Assembly: GCF_900129645.1 (NCBI RefSeq)
Contig: NZ_FSQZ01000001.1
Location: 868,001-932,000, forward strand
Length of the DNA stretch: 64,000 nucleotides
DNA from: Acetomicrobium flavidum
GTDB taxonomy: Bacteria; Synergistota; Synergistia; Synergistales; Acetomicrobiaceae
Direction of reading: 5' to 3'
This document shows positions 34,642 through 44,319 of this stretch, piece after piece (position 1 is the first letter of the stretch; the number at the start of each line of letters is the position of its first letter). The notes beneath the pieces are model-generated. The model was not told the origin of the DNA, made no database searches, and saw only the letters and a program-made list of their open reading frames with translations. The translations under genes and the position numbers were made by a program.

Positions 34642-36609
34642 TTATAAAGTAGCCAAATAAGAGCTATCACGCGTCGATTTTAGCCATTTATTGGCCAACT
34701 GCTCCCTGTTTTTCATGACCACGTCATCGACGATCTCCTTGAACTCCCCTGAGACAAACTTGGGCAATACTACACCGAAATGCTCCCACGTCAGGACTGT
34801 CCTTAGAGATGATAGCGAAGGATCTTCGTCCAGGCAACTCTGTACGGTAGGACTATCTATGACAGCTGCGCTGATATCGCCTTTTTTAAGTGCCTGCAGG
34901 GCATCCTGCCAACTGGGATAAGGCACAACAGTAGAGCCCGTAAGTTTTTTCCTGGCTATGGCTTCACTGGTGGTACCCTTCTGGGCCCCAACTTTTTTGC
35001 CAACAAGATCCTTCAATGAGTTTAATTCGTCTTGCTTCCTGAAAAGGATCTTTTGTCCTACCGCTGCATAGCTGACTGAAAAGACCACCCTCTCAGCCCT
35101 TGATGGGAGCTTGGTAACGGCCGAGATCACCATATCAAACTCGCTCCAATCCTCTGACAGCCAGGTACCAGACAGTGTGCCCTTTTCACCGTTGCCCCAC
35201 GTGGTGGGCACAAATTCAGCTTTTACGTTCAAAGCCTTTGCTATCTCGTTGGCCAGGTCGACGTCGAGCCCCTGAACCTTGCCACCCCTCCAGAAGTGAA
35301 AACGTCCCCAATCGCGGTTTTCGATGCCTATTCGCATCACGGCTCTTTCTTTTACCAGGGATGACGATAGCTCTTCTTCCTTAAGCTTAAACTTAAATAA
35401 CGCCTTTTCCATTGCATTGGCCGAAGAAAGGATGACCTCTACTTTCTCGGCCATGGCTTCCGAGGAGATTGCCTCATCCTGAAGCAGTGCGTTCATCTCG
35501 TCCAACCTCTTGGTCTGACGATCCACCTTTTCAGTTATGCCTGCTATAAAGTTGGCCATCTCTACGCTTGATTCGGCTTGAGTCTGGAAGGTCTCCGAAG
35601 TAAGCCCTATCTCCCTGATCAAATCTCCAACGATGGACAGGACCTTTTTATTGCTCTCATCCATGCGCCTTGCCTTTTCGTTGGCCTCCATTACCTTCCT
35701 GCTTGCTACATCGATACTTTTAACGCCCTCTTCAGCCAAGGCTCTGATATTGTTTGCCAGGTTCTCTATGCTTGACGCCGCCCTTGAAGATTCTTCGGCT
35801 AAGCTGCGAACTTCTTCAGCGACAACGGCAAATCCCCTTCCGTGCTCGCCTGCCCTGGCTGCCTCAATGGCAGCGTTGAGCGCAAGCAAGTTGGTCTGCG
35901 CTGCAATCCCCTTGATGCTGCCGACTATATCGACTATGTCTTTAGAAACCCTCTGCATTTGACCGATTGCCTCGGAAACACGCTTTGTTGCCTCATCCAC
36001 GGCTCCTATCCCTTGCGTCGTCTCTTGGACCAGTCTCACGTTTTCTCCGGCCTCCGATTCGACGGACTTGCCCTGCGCTGCAATGTTTTCAATCGTGGAC
36101 GAAGACTCCTGAATGCCCGCCGAAAAAGTCTGTATACGCAAGCTGGCGTCGTTTGCCAGTGAACTTATCTCGCTCGCTGCTTGGGCTATCTCAGAAGCAA
36201 AAGCGGCAATGCTATGCATGGTGTCACTGCTGAATTTTGCGGATTCTACAACATCTTCCGTAGCTATACCCACCTTGCCGGCAAATATGCGAACCCCTAA
36301 AATAGCTTGTATCGTATTATTTAAGCCGTCAGCCACCCAGGATAAAAAGCTTTTGCCCTTATCGACGCTTAAGTCCTTAGCGCTGAGCTTTTGATTTAGG
36401 CTCAAAAGCACTCGAACCAAGCTTATCCTTTCGCGCTTACTGAGGTAAGCCTCCACTAACAAGGCTGCCGTAGCTACGGCAAACACGACAGCCGGCCAAA
36501 GGATGGCCTTGCGGCCACCTCCAAGGCGAGAGAAAAGCCACAACCCTATTGCCCACGAAGCAACAGACGTACCAAACATGAGCCATGCGAAGGAGCCTTC
36601 TTTTTTCAC
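34642..36609 (-). CDS. Chemoreceptor with C-terminal solute-binding domain
   Basis: 655 aa from GTG 36609, which follows GGAGGG and overlaps the CooC-like stop (GTGA). Two N-terminal helices ([39 protein letters not shown]) lie close together with a very short outer loop and no periplasmic sensor. The MCP signalling domain follows, with tip [20 protein letters not shown]. The last ~235 residues are a SBP_bac_3 amino-acid-binding-like domain ([20 protein letters not shown] ... [14 protein letters not shown]). With both termini inside, the binding domain should be cytoplasmic. No HAMP domain is evident. Confidence 0.85.
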   Translation of the reverse strand: MKKEGSFAWLMFGTSVASWAIGLWLFSRLGGGRKAILWPAVVFAVATAALLVEAYLSKRERISLVRVLLSLNQKLSAKDLSVDKGKSFLSWVADGLNNTIQAILGVRIFAGKVGIATEDVVESAKFSSDTMHSIAAFASEIAQAASEISSLANDASLRIQTFSAGIQESSSTIENIAAQGKSVESEAGENVRLVQETTQGIGAVDEATKRVSEAIGQMQRVSKDIVDIVGSIKGIAAQTNLLALNAAIEAARAGEHGRGFAVVAEEVRSLAEESSRAASSIENLANNIRALAEEGVKSIDVASRKVMEANEKARRMDESNKKVLSIVGDLIREIGLTSETFQTQAESSVEMANFIAGITEKVDRQTKRLDEMNALLQDEAISSEAMAEKVEVILSSANAMEKALFKFKLKEEELSSSLVKERAVMRIGIENRDWGRFHFWRGGKVQGLDVDLANEIAKALNVKAEFVPTTWGNGEKGTLSGTWLSEDWSEFDMVISAVTKLPSRAERVVFSVSYAAVGQKILFRKQDELNSLKDLVGKKVGAQKGTTSEAIARKKLTGSTVVPYPSWQDALQALKKGDISAAVIDSPTVQSCLDEDPSLSSLRTVLTWEHFGVVLPKFVSGEFKEIVDDVVMKNREQLANKWLKSTRDSSYLATL

Positions 36610-37388
36610 GATGCACCCTCCTTGACCTTGTTTAAAATTGCCTCCGTACAAGCTCTAAGCGATGGCACGAAATCGGGCAACAAGGGCACCTGTTGTCCGC
36701 TTAGATTTGCAGAAGCGACCCTCCTGTCACGGGGGAAAATGGCGTCAACGCTGATGCCGAGGGACTCCACGGACGTTTTAACGTCCTCTGCTATATCCTC
36801 ATCTACCATATTCACCACCGTTACAATGGGACGATTTACTTCTTTTGCGAGACCATTCATAAACTTGGCCATTTCCATCGATTCATGGGAAGGCTCCAAC
36901 ACTACCAAAAAGACATCGGCATGTCGCCACACCCCGCGTCCAATATGTTCCACACCGGCTTCGCAATCTACCAAAACCCACCATCCGGGTACATACAACC
37001 TCTCCAAGAAACCCTTCTCAAGAGCACTCATGGGACAGGCGCAACCTTCATCCGGCTTGTAGATCTTCCCTATCGCCAAAAAAGCCAGATCATCGCGCCT
37101 GCTGACGCAAGATCGCGGCAGATCATCAACGTGTAACTTGGCATCTTCGGAATCACTGCCATTTTGCCTCTCAAACACCGCCTTTTTTACGGCGACCCTA
37201 CCGCCCAAATCTTCCATCAGGGTGCTGTAGGGAGCCTGCAGGCCCAGCATCCTGTACAAACTACGATTGCTTTCGTCGGCGTCTATCACTAGCACGCGCA
37301 TGCCTTCGGAGATCAAAAACTTTGCCAATATAGCAGTCAGCGTGCTTTTACCGCTTCCCCCCCGACCGCAAACGAACACCTTTGTCAT
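36606..37388 (-). CDS. CooC-like MinD-family ATPase
   Basis: 260 aa. Deviant Walker [15 protein letters not shown] (8-21), switch [14 protein letters not shown], and the Ni-binding-type CxC motif in [12 protein letters not shown], typical of CooC maturation ATPases for Ni carbon-monoxide dehydrogenase. [14 protein letters not shown] is the Walker B/switch II equivalent. No CODH gene is in the window. Its stop overlaps the chemoreceptor start by 4 bp, an unusual pairing. Confidence 0.8.
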   Translation of the reverse strand: MTKVFVCGRGGSGKSTLTAILAKFLISEGMRVLVIDADESNRSLYRMLGLQAPYSTLMEDLGGRVAVKKAVFERQNGSDSEDAKLHVDDLPRSCVSRRDDLAFLAIGKIYKPDEGCACPMSALEKGFLERLYVPGWWVLVDCEAGVEHIGRGVWRHADVFLVVLEPSHESMEMAKFMNGLAKEVNRPIVTVVNMVDEDIAEDVKTSVESLGISVDAIFPRDRRVASANLSGQQVPLLPDFVPSLRACTEAILNKVKEGAS

Positions 37389-37426
37389 GATTGCAGAGGC
37401 ACCCCTTTTCTCTTATTGTCTTGGGT

Positions 37427-38311
37427 TTAGCTCTCCGTCAGAGGAGTTATCTGGCTAAATATTTTCTTTTCAATGGCCCTGGCCTTTGGAGTTACAGCTA
37501 GCCCTCCCTTTGATGTCTCCCTTAACGTTTCAGGCAAGGCCTTACCAACCTGCCTCATGGCATCCACCACTTCGTCAGGCGGGATGACGGACCTGACTCC
37601 GGCTAAAGCCATATCGGCACATATGGACGCCAAGGCGACCAACGTGCCGTTTCGTTTTATGCAAGGCACCTCGACCAAACCGGCAACCGAATCGCACACT
37701 AAGCCCATTACGGACTTTATCGTCAGGGCAGCCGCATGCGCGGAGGCTTCGGCACTGCCCCCTTTAAGGTAAGTTAAGGCAGCCGACCCCATGGCAGCAG
37801 CAGCACCACATTCGGCTTGACATCCCCCTTCAGCTCCAGCCAATGTAGCTCGCTTTTGAATGACCTCCCCCACGCCTCCTGCGACGATTAGGGCCTTTAC
37901 CAACGCATCCCTGGAGGGCGCATATAAATTCTTATAGGCAAAGAGCAATCTTGGTAGTATCCCACAGCTTCCTGCCGTAGGGGCAGCCACGATGCGCCCC
38001 ATGTTTGAATTGTACTGAGATACCGCCAACGCAATATGAGATGCATTTGCGATAAATTTTCCGGATAAAAGATCCTCGGTCTGGGATATATATTTGCCAA
38101 ACCTTCTTGCCTCGTCTTCCATTAGACGACCCTTAAATTCGGTATTCAATGCCGAATCTACGGACTGTTCCATGGCATCGAGCATAGAAGCCATAAAGGA
38201 GTATATGGAGTCAAAGTCTTTGCCGCTTTCACGGCTTTCGAGCTCCATGACCGCTTCGTAAAATTCAAGGTCCACATCGCAAAGTTTCAAAATTTCTTCA
38301 AACGACCTCAT
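37427..38311 (-). CDS. L-serine dehydratase, alpha subunit (Fe-S)
   Basis: 294 aa. The conserved core AAPTAGSCGILPRLLFAYKN contributes a cluster Cys, and EGGCQAECGAAAAMGSAALT and GLVCDSVAGLVEVPCIKRN contain the other Cys. It deaminates serine to pyruvate and ammonia using an oxygen-sensitive [4Fe-4S] cluster with the beta subunit. It is coupled to the upstream beta gene by a 4-bp overlap. Fits serine fermentation. Confidence 0.92.
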   Translation of the reverse strand: MRSFEEILKLCDVDLEFYEAVMELESRESGKDFDSIYSFMASMLDAMEQSVDSALNTEFKGRLMEDEARRFGKYISQTEDLLSGKFIANASHIALAVSQYNSNMGRIVAAPTAGSCGILPRLLFAYKNLYAPSRDALVKALIVAGGVGEVIQKRATLAGAEGGCQAECGAAAAMGSAALTYLKGGSAEASAHAAALTIKSVMGLVCDSVAGLVEVPCIKRNGTLVALASICADMALAGVRSVIPPDEVVDAMRQVGKALPETLRETSKGGLAVTPKARAIEKKIFSQITPLTES

Positions 38312-38979
38312 ATCAAATCACCTTCCGCAAGCGGGATGAAGATGACCCGCATCAAGGCAGGATGGGAACGCTGCAATTCCTCTTTAGCTTCTTGTTTCAG
38401 GTCTCCATCGATCTCGATCACCATGGCGGCCTTGCCACCTCTTCCCTGACGATAGAGATGCATCGTAGCGATGTTGACGTCATGTTTGGCCAGCAATCCG
38501 GTAACCGCTGCAACCACTCCGGGCCTATCCACGTGAAATGTGACCAAAGCAGCGAGGTCTCCTTTTAAGGACAACCTAAAACCATCTATTTCCTGAAGTT
38601 CGACGACCCCACCACCCAAAGAAGCACCGACGACCTCCATGGTCCTGTCGTTGCCGTAAAGCACAAACCTAACGGAATTGGGGTGCGCACCATCTATATT
38701 CTCCGCAAAAAATCGATATTCCATTCCCCTTTCGCGAGCGATGTTCAATGCGTCCTTTATCCGTTCGTCATGTGGCAGAAATCCAAGCAATCCACCTACC
38801 AGGGCCTTATCCGTACCATGTCCCCAATAGGTCGCGGCAAAACTGCCCCTCAAATATATGTCGACCTTGGAAACCTCATCGTTCCAAACCCTTCTTGCGA
38901 GCCTGCCCAGCTTAGCTGCCCCCGCCGTATGGCTCGATGATGGGCCAACCATGACCGGTCCTATTATGTCAGAAAGCAC
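38308..38979 (-). CDS. L-serine dehydratase, beta subunit
   Basis: 223 aa from GTG 38979 with GGAAGGTG upstream. N-terminal SDH_beta domain with IIGPVMVGPSSSHTAGAAKL; C-terminal ACT domain (LVTFHVDRPGVVAAVTGLLA ... VNIATMHLYRQGRGGKAAMV) that probably binds serine. First gene of the sdh operon. Confidence 0.92.
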   Translation of the reverse strand: MLSDIIGPVMVGPSSSHTAGAAKLGRLARRVWNDEVSKVDIYLRGSFAATYWGHGTDKALVGGLLGFLPHDERIKDALNIARERGMEYRFFAENIDGAHPNSVRFVLYGNDRTMEVVGASLGGGVVELQEIDGFRLSLKGDLAALVTFHVDRPGVVAAVTGLLAKHDVNIATMHLYRQGRGGKAAMVIEIDGDLKQEAKEELQRSHPALMRVIFIPLAEGDLI

Positions 38980-39074
38980 AACCTTTCACCTTCCGTTCAA
39001 AAGTTTATCTATAATCGTTTTCTGATATTGTGAATTTTATCATAAAAAGCCACCACATTATGGTTAAAATTATA

Positions 39075-39114
39075 AACCATAAAGGGCCGCTCAACTTGAG
39101 GGCCCTTTATGGTT
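39075..39114. terminator. Bidirectional terminator
   Basis: 14-bp arms AACCATAAAGGGCC and GGCCCTTTATGGTT around a short loop, between the TonB-dependent receptor stop (39149) and the serine dehydratase promoter region. The minus side ends TTTATAATTTT. Confidence 0.8.
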
Positions 39115-39148
39115 GGGACGATGGACTTTTGTGGGAGCCTAATTTTAG

Positions 39149-41059
39149 CTAAAACAAATGCTCTAAGGTCAAATAGACCCTTCTTTCTGGACCGATGAAC
39201 CCATAAGTATCAACTATATATTCCTTATCGAAAATGTTGTAGGCAACCAAGCTAATCTTATCATTCTTCGCGCTGTACGAAAGCAAGGCATCGACTATTA
39301 CGAAATCATCATCTGCCGGGCCATCGTATCCATCTTTCTCGCGCTTTCCGTAATAATGAGCGCTCAAGCTTCCAAACCACGGGCCGCTGTCGTAATTAAG
39401 CTCGCTGTAAAGCTCCAGTTGCGGCGTGCCGCCCTTTTGCCATGGGGTATTTGAGGTGCGCTTTTCTTCTGCATTTTGCCAGGTTATCCCGTTAACCCAT
39501 TTTAGGTTAGAAGTAAATGGTTTTTCAAAGTATCCTTCTATGCCCCAAGAGCGAAACTCAGCTAAATTAATATATTTACCATCATCCCATTTTATCTTAT
39601 CATCTATTTCAACATAGAATAAACCTATATTCCATTTATTGTTGGGGTCTTTGAGACCTAAATCATATGCATAGCCTTTTTCTGGGACTAGATTAGGATT
39701 GGGTTCAACCATAGCCTCTTTTGCATACAATTGATACAAGCTTGGCATGGCAAAAAATTTGCCCGCCGTCAAATACCACAGCTTTCCACTGTCATCCTGC
39801 CTGTAAAAAGATATCTTCGGCGTAAATTCAGACTCGTCTTTTCCGCCATCAACATCCCAATTTTCATATCTTAAACCTATGTCCATGAGCACATCGCCTA
39901 ACGCAAAGGAAAACTGCGCAAAGGGGGCTATATTATATCGTTCCCCTTTGTAAGAAAATTTGTCTATTGAATAAGTTTTTTTGTCATTATCAACTATCAA
40001 ACCATCACCATTCGCGGAAAGTTTTTCAAAGCGATAGGCAACTCCCCAGGCAAGCGGCACCTCTCCAATCGAAGATTTTTGAGTAAACTCTAACCCCCAA
40101 ATGTCTTCATTGTAATCATATGGAAGTAATCTTTTTACTTTTTCAGAAGTAAAATCATCATAAAAAACTTCAGTTCCCCCTTGATCATATTCCTTATCAA
40201 GGAAATGGGCATAGGCTACGATTTCATTCCTGAGGTCTGCGTACTTCAAATAAAACCTCTTGTAATCATTTTTCTGCTTATCAATTAAGGGGTTACCAGC
40301 TTCCCATTTTGAATCGTAGGAACCGAAATCGGCTCCAAAGCGCCAGTTGCCCTTAGAAAGATTTACGCTTGCCGAATCTTCGTCGTAATCAAGTGCTTTT
40401 AGTATTTTATTAGAAAAAACATCGTATCTAACAGGCACTTCGCCTTCTTCTCTGTGATTGTAGCGAATCCCGACATCAAAAATATCTCCTTTAATTCCTG
40501 CCGAGGCTGAATACCTGCGCCAGTCGTTGCTGCCGCCTTCGGCCAATATGGACGCTTTGTATTTGTCAGGCGTCTTCGTAATGATATTGATGACGCCTGC
40601 TGCAGCCATTGAACCGTAAAGTGCAGATCCCGCACCTTTGACGACTTCAATCCGTTCGACCGATTCTAAGGGTATGGACCTTAAATCAACATTGAACATA
40701 TCCGCTCCGTAGCTTGCGTTGTAATATGGAACGCCATCAACCAATACCAATATTTCCGTCGCAACGCCCCTCATTCTCAACGAATCATCTTGTGCCCACG
40801 AATTTTTCCTTAAAGTGGATATACCTGGAATTTTGTCTAATACCTCGCTTAAGCTCTTAGCCCCGCTTCTTTCTATCTCGTCTGCCGTAATCACGTATGT
40901 TGCCTGCGGAACCTCATCGAGCGACTCTGCCAGCCTGCTTCCCGTGACAAGCTCCGGAGCTACCGTAACAGGGCCTTCCTGAGCAAAAAGCGCATGTGCA
41001 AAAAACAAAGATGCACATAAAGATATTATTAAAACGAGAAAACGCGTGACCGACTTCAT
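39149..41059 (-). CDS. TonB-dependent outer-membrane receptor, BtuB-like
   Basis: 636 aa. Signal peptide ends at LFAQE, followed by a TonB-box-like EGPVTVAPELVTG and a plug domain (TYVITADEIERSGAKSLSEV, MRGVATEILVLVDGVPYYNA, IERIEVVKGAGSALYGSMAA with VINIITK). A 22-strand-type barrel ends with the aromatic RRVYLTLEHLF. The length is close to BtuB/Cir. The cobalamin riboswitch upstream marks it as a corrinoid receptor, energised by the ExbBD-TonB operon at 26-28.6 kb. The ribosome site is GGAGG. Confidence 0.9.
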   Translation of the reverse strand: MKSVTRFLVLIISLCASLFFAHALFAQEGPVTVAPELVTGSRLAESLDEVPQATYVITADEIERSGAKSLSEVLDKIPGISTLRKNSWAQDDSLRMRGVATEILVLVDGVPYYNASYGADMFNVDLRSIPLESVERIEVVKGAGSALYGSMAAAGVINIITKTPDKYKASILAEGGSNDWRRYSASAGIKGDIFDVGIRYNHREEGEVPVRYDVFSNKILKALDYDEDSASVNLSKGNWRFGADFGSYDSKWEAGNPLIDKQKNDYKRFYLKYADLRNEIVAYAHFLDKEYDQGGTEVFYDDFTSEKVKRLLPYDYNEDIWGLEFTQKSSIGEVPLAWGVAYRFEKLSANGDGLIVDNDKKTYSIDKFSYKGERYNIAPFAQFSFALGDVLMDIGLRYENWDVDGGKDESEFTPKISFYRQDDSGKLWYLTAGKFFAMPSLYQLYAKEAMVEPNPNLVPEKGYAYDLGLKDPNNKWNIGLFYVEIDDKIKWDDGKYINLAEFRSWGIEGYFEKPFTSNLKWVNGITWQNAEEKRTSNTPWQKGGTPQLELYSELNYDSGPWFGSLSAHYYGKREKDGYDGPADDDFVIVDALLSYSAKNDKISLVAYNIFDKEYIVDTYGFIGPERRVYLTLEHLF

Positions 41060-41095
41060 TCCTCTGCCTCCATTCGTTAATTATTTTTTGATATT

Positions 41096-41137
41096 AAAAA
41101 GGGGTAACCTGCCTAAACGGACAGGTTACCCCTTTTT
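41096..41137 (-). terminator. Riboswitch expression-platform terminator
   Basis: Hairpin AAGGGGTAACCTG ... CAGGTTACCCCTT with T-run on the minus strand, between the cobalamin aptamer and the receptor start. It should form when adenosylcobalamin is bound and stop transcription. Confidence 0.85.
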
Positions 41138-41159
41138 CCCTGCCAAGCCATGCCCTTCG

Positions 41160-41325
41160 CATGACGCTAGCACTCACGCGTTTCGGCCGGTCTTCTGGCT
41201 TCCCTTCATCTTACTTTCGCGCCTTCCCACCAAAAGGCAGTGGCAAACCTGCGATTTCATCGGGGTTACAGCGGCGGGGCCGCACCGGTCTCTCACCGGA
41301 TTTCCCGACACCGAAACGACTATAT
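41160..41325 (-). ncRNA. Cobalamin riboswitch
   Basis: On the minus strand the order is GTCGGGAAATCCGGTGAGAG, GCGGCCCCGCCGCTGTAA, the B12-box-like AGCCAGAAGACCGGCC and GTGAG near the end, which are the conserved elements of the cobalamin aptamer. It precedes the TonB-dependent receptor by about 100 nt, with an intrinsic terminator between. Confidence 0.95.
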
Positions 41326-41452
41326 TATTTTCTCTTGCCTGCTATCTTAACTTTTGAGACTGGAAAAATCAACTTTGACCATAATATTCAAATATTTTCA
41401 AAAAACAAATCTATGAAACTTTTCAGGCAATTTTTAAGCTTTATGCCCCAAC

Positions 41453-42201
41453 TTACCGAATCAGCCCTCTTTCCTTCAGAAATTCCCTAGTAACTTTGGC
41501 AGGGTCCTTGCCCTCGCCATCGACCTGGTAGTTCAGCTTCTGCATGTCCTCATCGGTTATGGAATTTGCCAATTTATTTAGGGCCTCAGCGATTTCCGGA
41601 TGTTTTTCCAAAAACATCGCCGTTGACAAGGGGAGCCGCATAGTAGGGAGGGAAGAAATTTTTGTCGTCCCTTAGGATTTTAAGCTTATGGGCTATGAGC
41701 AATCCGTCCGTCGCAAAGGCACTTATCACCTGCACCAAATCGTTGTCGATCGCCGAGTACATCAAGCCCGGATCCATTGCTTTCACTTCTTTAAAAGAAA
41801 AGCCATATGCCTTTTGGAAGCCGGGATATCCGTCTGGCCTCTCTGCAAATTCCATGGTGCAACCGAAAACGATTTTGTCGGCGAGTTTAGCCAGATCGGA
41901 AAAGGTCTCAATGTTGTGTTTTTTTGCAAATTCTTCCTTAACGGCAAGGGTGTAAGTATTGTTAAAACCCCAAGGCTCAAGCCAAATCAAGTTCCATCTA
42001 TCTTGAAACTCCCTCTTGACTATTTCATACACTTCCTCGGGGTCCTTTTTCGTCTCCATTTTGAGGATGTTGACCAAGCCCGTGCCTGGTTATAAATATG
42101 CCCAACGGCACAGCCACCAAAATCGCAAATATGACGGCTATAAACGTAAGATATACATGTTGAGCCGTTAATTCCATTATTTGATCCTGTCTCTCGAGCA
42201 T
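41453..42201 (-). pseudogene. Collapsed OpuABC-type glycine-betaine transporter (permease/binding fusion)
   Basis: The minus strand opens with the N-terminus of a betaine-transporter permease ([30 protein letters not shown]). At about 42085 it jumps, out of frame, to an OpuAC-type binding domain ([53 protein letters not shown]). At about 41625-41640 a second frame change is needed to reach the C-terminus ([20 protein letters not shown] ... [13 protein letters not shown]). The remaining permease helices are missing. A deletion plus frameshift has destroyed the gene; no OpuAA ATPase is nearby. Confidence 0.85.
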
Positions 42202-42302
42202 GCAACTAATATATTCGCTATTATTTTTTTTGATAGATAGATTGAACCATATTTGCCGTCAGGGTTAAATATTTCTTCGTTAAACGTTACTTCAGTCCAG
42301 CC

Positions 42303-42596
42303 TTATCTTTTGACGTTAAAGACGGCAAGGCCCGCTTTTTCCGCTTCTTCGGGTATCTTTTTCTGGTTTTTCTTGTGTATGCCCAGAGCCTTCAAAATGT
42401 CGTTGCTCCGCACCTTTATCGTCTTTTCTCCCGTCAGCGCCGACTTGTAAAGGACGGCAATGAGAAAAGTCTTGGTTCTGTTGTCAATGCCGGGAGCATA
42501 CAGAATGTTCATGATCAGGTTCAGCTGTTGCACCTGTTTTTTCCGTGTCTTCCGGAATAGGTACATGTGTTGCACTTTTTTCGGAAATAAGTGCAT
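42303..42596 (-). CDS. Hypothetical plasmid-like protein
   Basis: 97 aa if started at 42596; the more protein-like part begins at M29 (42512): MNILYAPGIDNRTKTFLIAV, then KSALTGEKTIKVRSNDILKA and LGIHKKNQKKIPEEAEK, which reads like a small winged helix or replication-associated fold. It overlaps the next ORF in another frame, so one of them is shortened. It lies directly downstream of a parA remnant, suggesting plasmid origin. No family is recognised. Confidence 0.4.
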   Translation of the reverse strand: MHLFPKKVQHMYLFRKTRKKQVQQLNLIMNILYAPGIDNRTKTFLIAVLYKSALTGEKTIKVRSNDILKALGIHKKNQKKIPEEAEKAGLAVFNVKR

Positions 42597-42771
42597 TGGG
42601 CCTGCTCATCTCGGCGATCATTCTGCCCTGACTGAGATACAGGTCTCCCTTTTTCTCGACTTCTTCGCCCGAGACCTTCTGCATGTAGTTGACGACGCCC
42701 GCTATCTCGGCGATCTCAAAGGCAAGTTTTTCGTCTTCCTTGTCCTTTTTCCTTTTCCTTGCCTTAGCCAT
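42484..42771 (-). CDS. Hypothetical protein downstream of parA
   Basis: 95 aa with a highly basic start (MAKARKRKKDKEDEK), helical middle (AFEIAEIAGVVNYMQKV) and acidic end. It starts 1 bp after the parA stop and is therefore coupled to it, the position of a small ParB-like or centromere-binding partner in plasmid partition cassettes. That role is only positional. The last ~35 residues overlap the following ORF. Confidence 0.45.
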   Translation of the reverse strand: MAKARKRKKDKEDEKLAFEIAEIAGVVNYMQKVSGEEVEKKGDLYLSQGRMIAEMSRPNALISEKSATHVPIPEDTEKTGATAEPDHEHSVCSRH

Positions 42772-43305
42772 TTAGACCGCCTTCTTTTCGGCAAAGATCG
42801 TCCTTTCCGCCCTTTCGAAAAGCTCCTTCAGGAAGGAAAACCACTCGTCCTTCTGCTGCAGGGTAAGGCTGTGCAGTATGTTTCTCCTTTTGCTGATGTT
42901 TTCGGCGACCTTAGCCTGCGTAGGTATGACGGCGTCGAACACGTCGGACCCGAAGGTCTGCCTGACGACCACTTCAAGGGACTGGTGCAGGTTGTACCTT
43001 CTGTCAAGACCGACGATGAGATATCCCAGAAGGGCGGGCAGGCGAGACGTCCTGAAACGGCGTGCCGTGGCGATTATGCTCATCAGGTTCTGTATCCCCA
43101 TGATGGCATGCTTGCTCAGGGATATGGGCACGAGCACCCCGTCGGCGGCCACAAGGGCGTTCTGCGTGAAAAGTCCCAGATTGGGCGGGGTGTCCACGAG
43201 TATCAGGGGATACCTGTCGGACAGGTGTTTTACGACGACGGAGAGTCTCATGGCTCCGTCCATCTCTCCCGCCAGCCTGTGCACGTAAGGTTCTGGTGCA
43301 GGTGA
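42772..43305 (-). pseudogene. ParA partition ATPase lacking its N-terminus
   Basis: About 175 residues of a ParA/Soj ATPase: switch/Walker B LSDRYPLILVDTPPNLGLFT, GVLVPISLSKHAIMGIQNLM, and the C-terminal half intact to FAEKKAV. The N-terminal P-loop (KGGxGKT) that should precede it is absent. The frame degenerates near 43305, where an unrelated plus-strand coding fragment begins. This is a broken junction of an integrated plasmid or ICE partition module. Confidence 0.75.
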
Positions 43306-43460
43306 AGGCCTTCGACTGGCAGGAAATATCGGGATATTACGACGAAATGGCCTACAAGAACGGCACGTTCAAAAAATTGCCAGTTTACGGGACAAGTTTT
43401 GACAAAATCCCTTCAAACGAAGAGATGTTTGGTCTATGGAGTCTGTTGTTACATCTTTGA
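43287..43460 (+). pseudogene. Unidentified coding fragment
   Basis: A plus-strand reading frame (KVLVQVKAFDWQEISGYYDE ... PVYGTSFDKIPSNEEMFGLW) with protein-like composition, no start or RBS, beginning at the parA break. It is evidently an internal piece of a larger protein whose family I do not recognise. Confidence 0.35.
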
Positions 43461-43743
43461 CTGGAAGGATATAAACTCGAACACGACAGTCAAATTCTTA
43501 GATTCTTAAAAAGAGGTATTCCTAGTACGTAAATATAAAAAGATACGCATGGTTATTGCATATTTAAGGCTTTTTCGTCAAAACAAGAGAATCTCATTTC
43601 TATCACAGGGACAAATATACCAAGTTAGTCATAATGGCGATAGATCATTTACCACAGAAACCGGGAAAGCCCAGGTTTTTAAACATTGGTTGGGGCATCA
43701 ACCTGCGGGGGGAAGGACGTAAGACCTGCATGGGCATCCTTCG
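43461..43743. other. Degenerate spacer of the island
   Basis: AT-rich in its first half, with short scraps of open frame only (for example a 37-codon ATG frame at 43634). No promoter, RNA or complete gene is seen. It connects the unknown fragment to the polymerase fragment. Confidence 0.5.
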
Positions 43744-44043
43744 ATGAACCGGAATCCCGTAAATGAATTTAGGGAGTACGTCAATAACGCCGTGAATCAC
43801 TCCGATCAGGGAACCGGTGCAGATATGCTGAAGGAAGCACTAACGCGCCTGCACCGGGAGACCGACTATAGGATCATTCTGCCGGTGCATGACGAAATTC
43901 TGCTCGAAGTTCCCGAAGATGAAGCGCAGCAGGCAAAGGAAGTTCTAAAAACCATTATGCTTGACGTGGAACGCAAGTATGTGACCGTCGTGCCTGCGGA
44001 AGCCGAAGCAAAGATAGGCCCTACATGGGCTGATGCTCATTAA
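43744..44043 (+). pseudogene. C-terminal fragment of a family A DNA polymerase
   Basis: 99 aa matching the end of DNA polymerase I: NNAVNHSDQGTGADMLKEAL (finger/palm helix, normally N-x-PxQGTGAD) and motif C in IILPVHDEILLEVP, where His-Asp-Glu hold the catalytic metal. It ends KIGPTWADAH, a typical PolA C-terminus. At least 700 upstream residues of a normal polymerase are missing. Probably from a phage or plasmid polymerase. A terminator follows at 44126. Confidence 0.8.
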
Positions 44044-44125
44044 CCCGGCCTGCGCGCTATAACCTGTTAAGCCTGCGGAAAGGGTTTTGCAGTAGGAGTG
44101 AAATTCTGTTCAAATGTCGGATAAT

Positions 44126-44150
44126 AAAGACCCGCAGACCGCGGGTCTTT
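44126..44150 (+). terminator. Terminator after the polymerase fragment
   Basis: Arms AAAGACCCGC / GCGGGTCTTT with a 5-nt loop, followed by ATCTTTAT. It survives although its gene is truncated. Confidence 0.8.
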
Positions 44151-44319
44151 ATCTTTATATGAATACATGGGACACACCGCTGTCATAAGCAGCGCTGTTG
44201 CCCCGGTACGGTGAATACCTTGCGTCATTAATGGCAAATCGATATATGATATGATATACTTGAAAAGATGGAAATAACAATTATTAACAGTAAATATAAA
44301 TCATTAGGAAGTGATAGAA

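Noticed and set aside
42460-43305. 281-codon plus-strand frame opposite the parA region
   Set aside because: Shadow of the ParA fragment, whose Walker B and C-terminal blocks are unmistakable on the minus strand.
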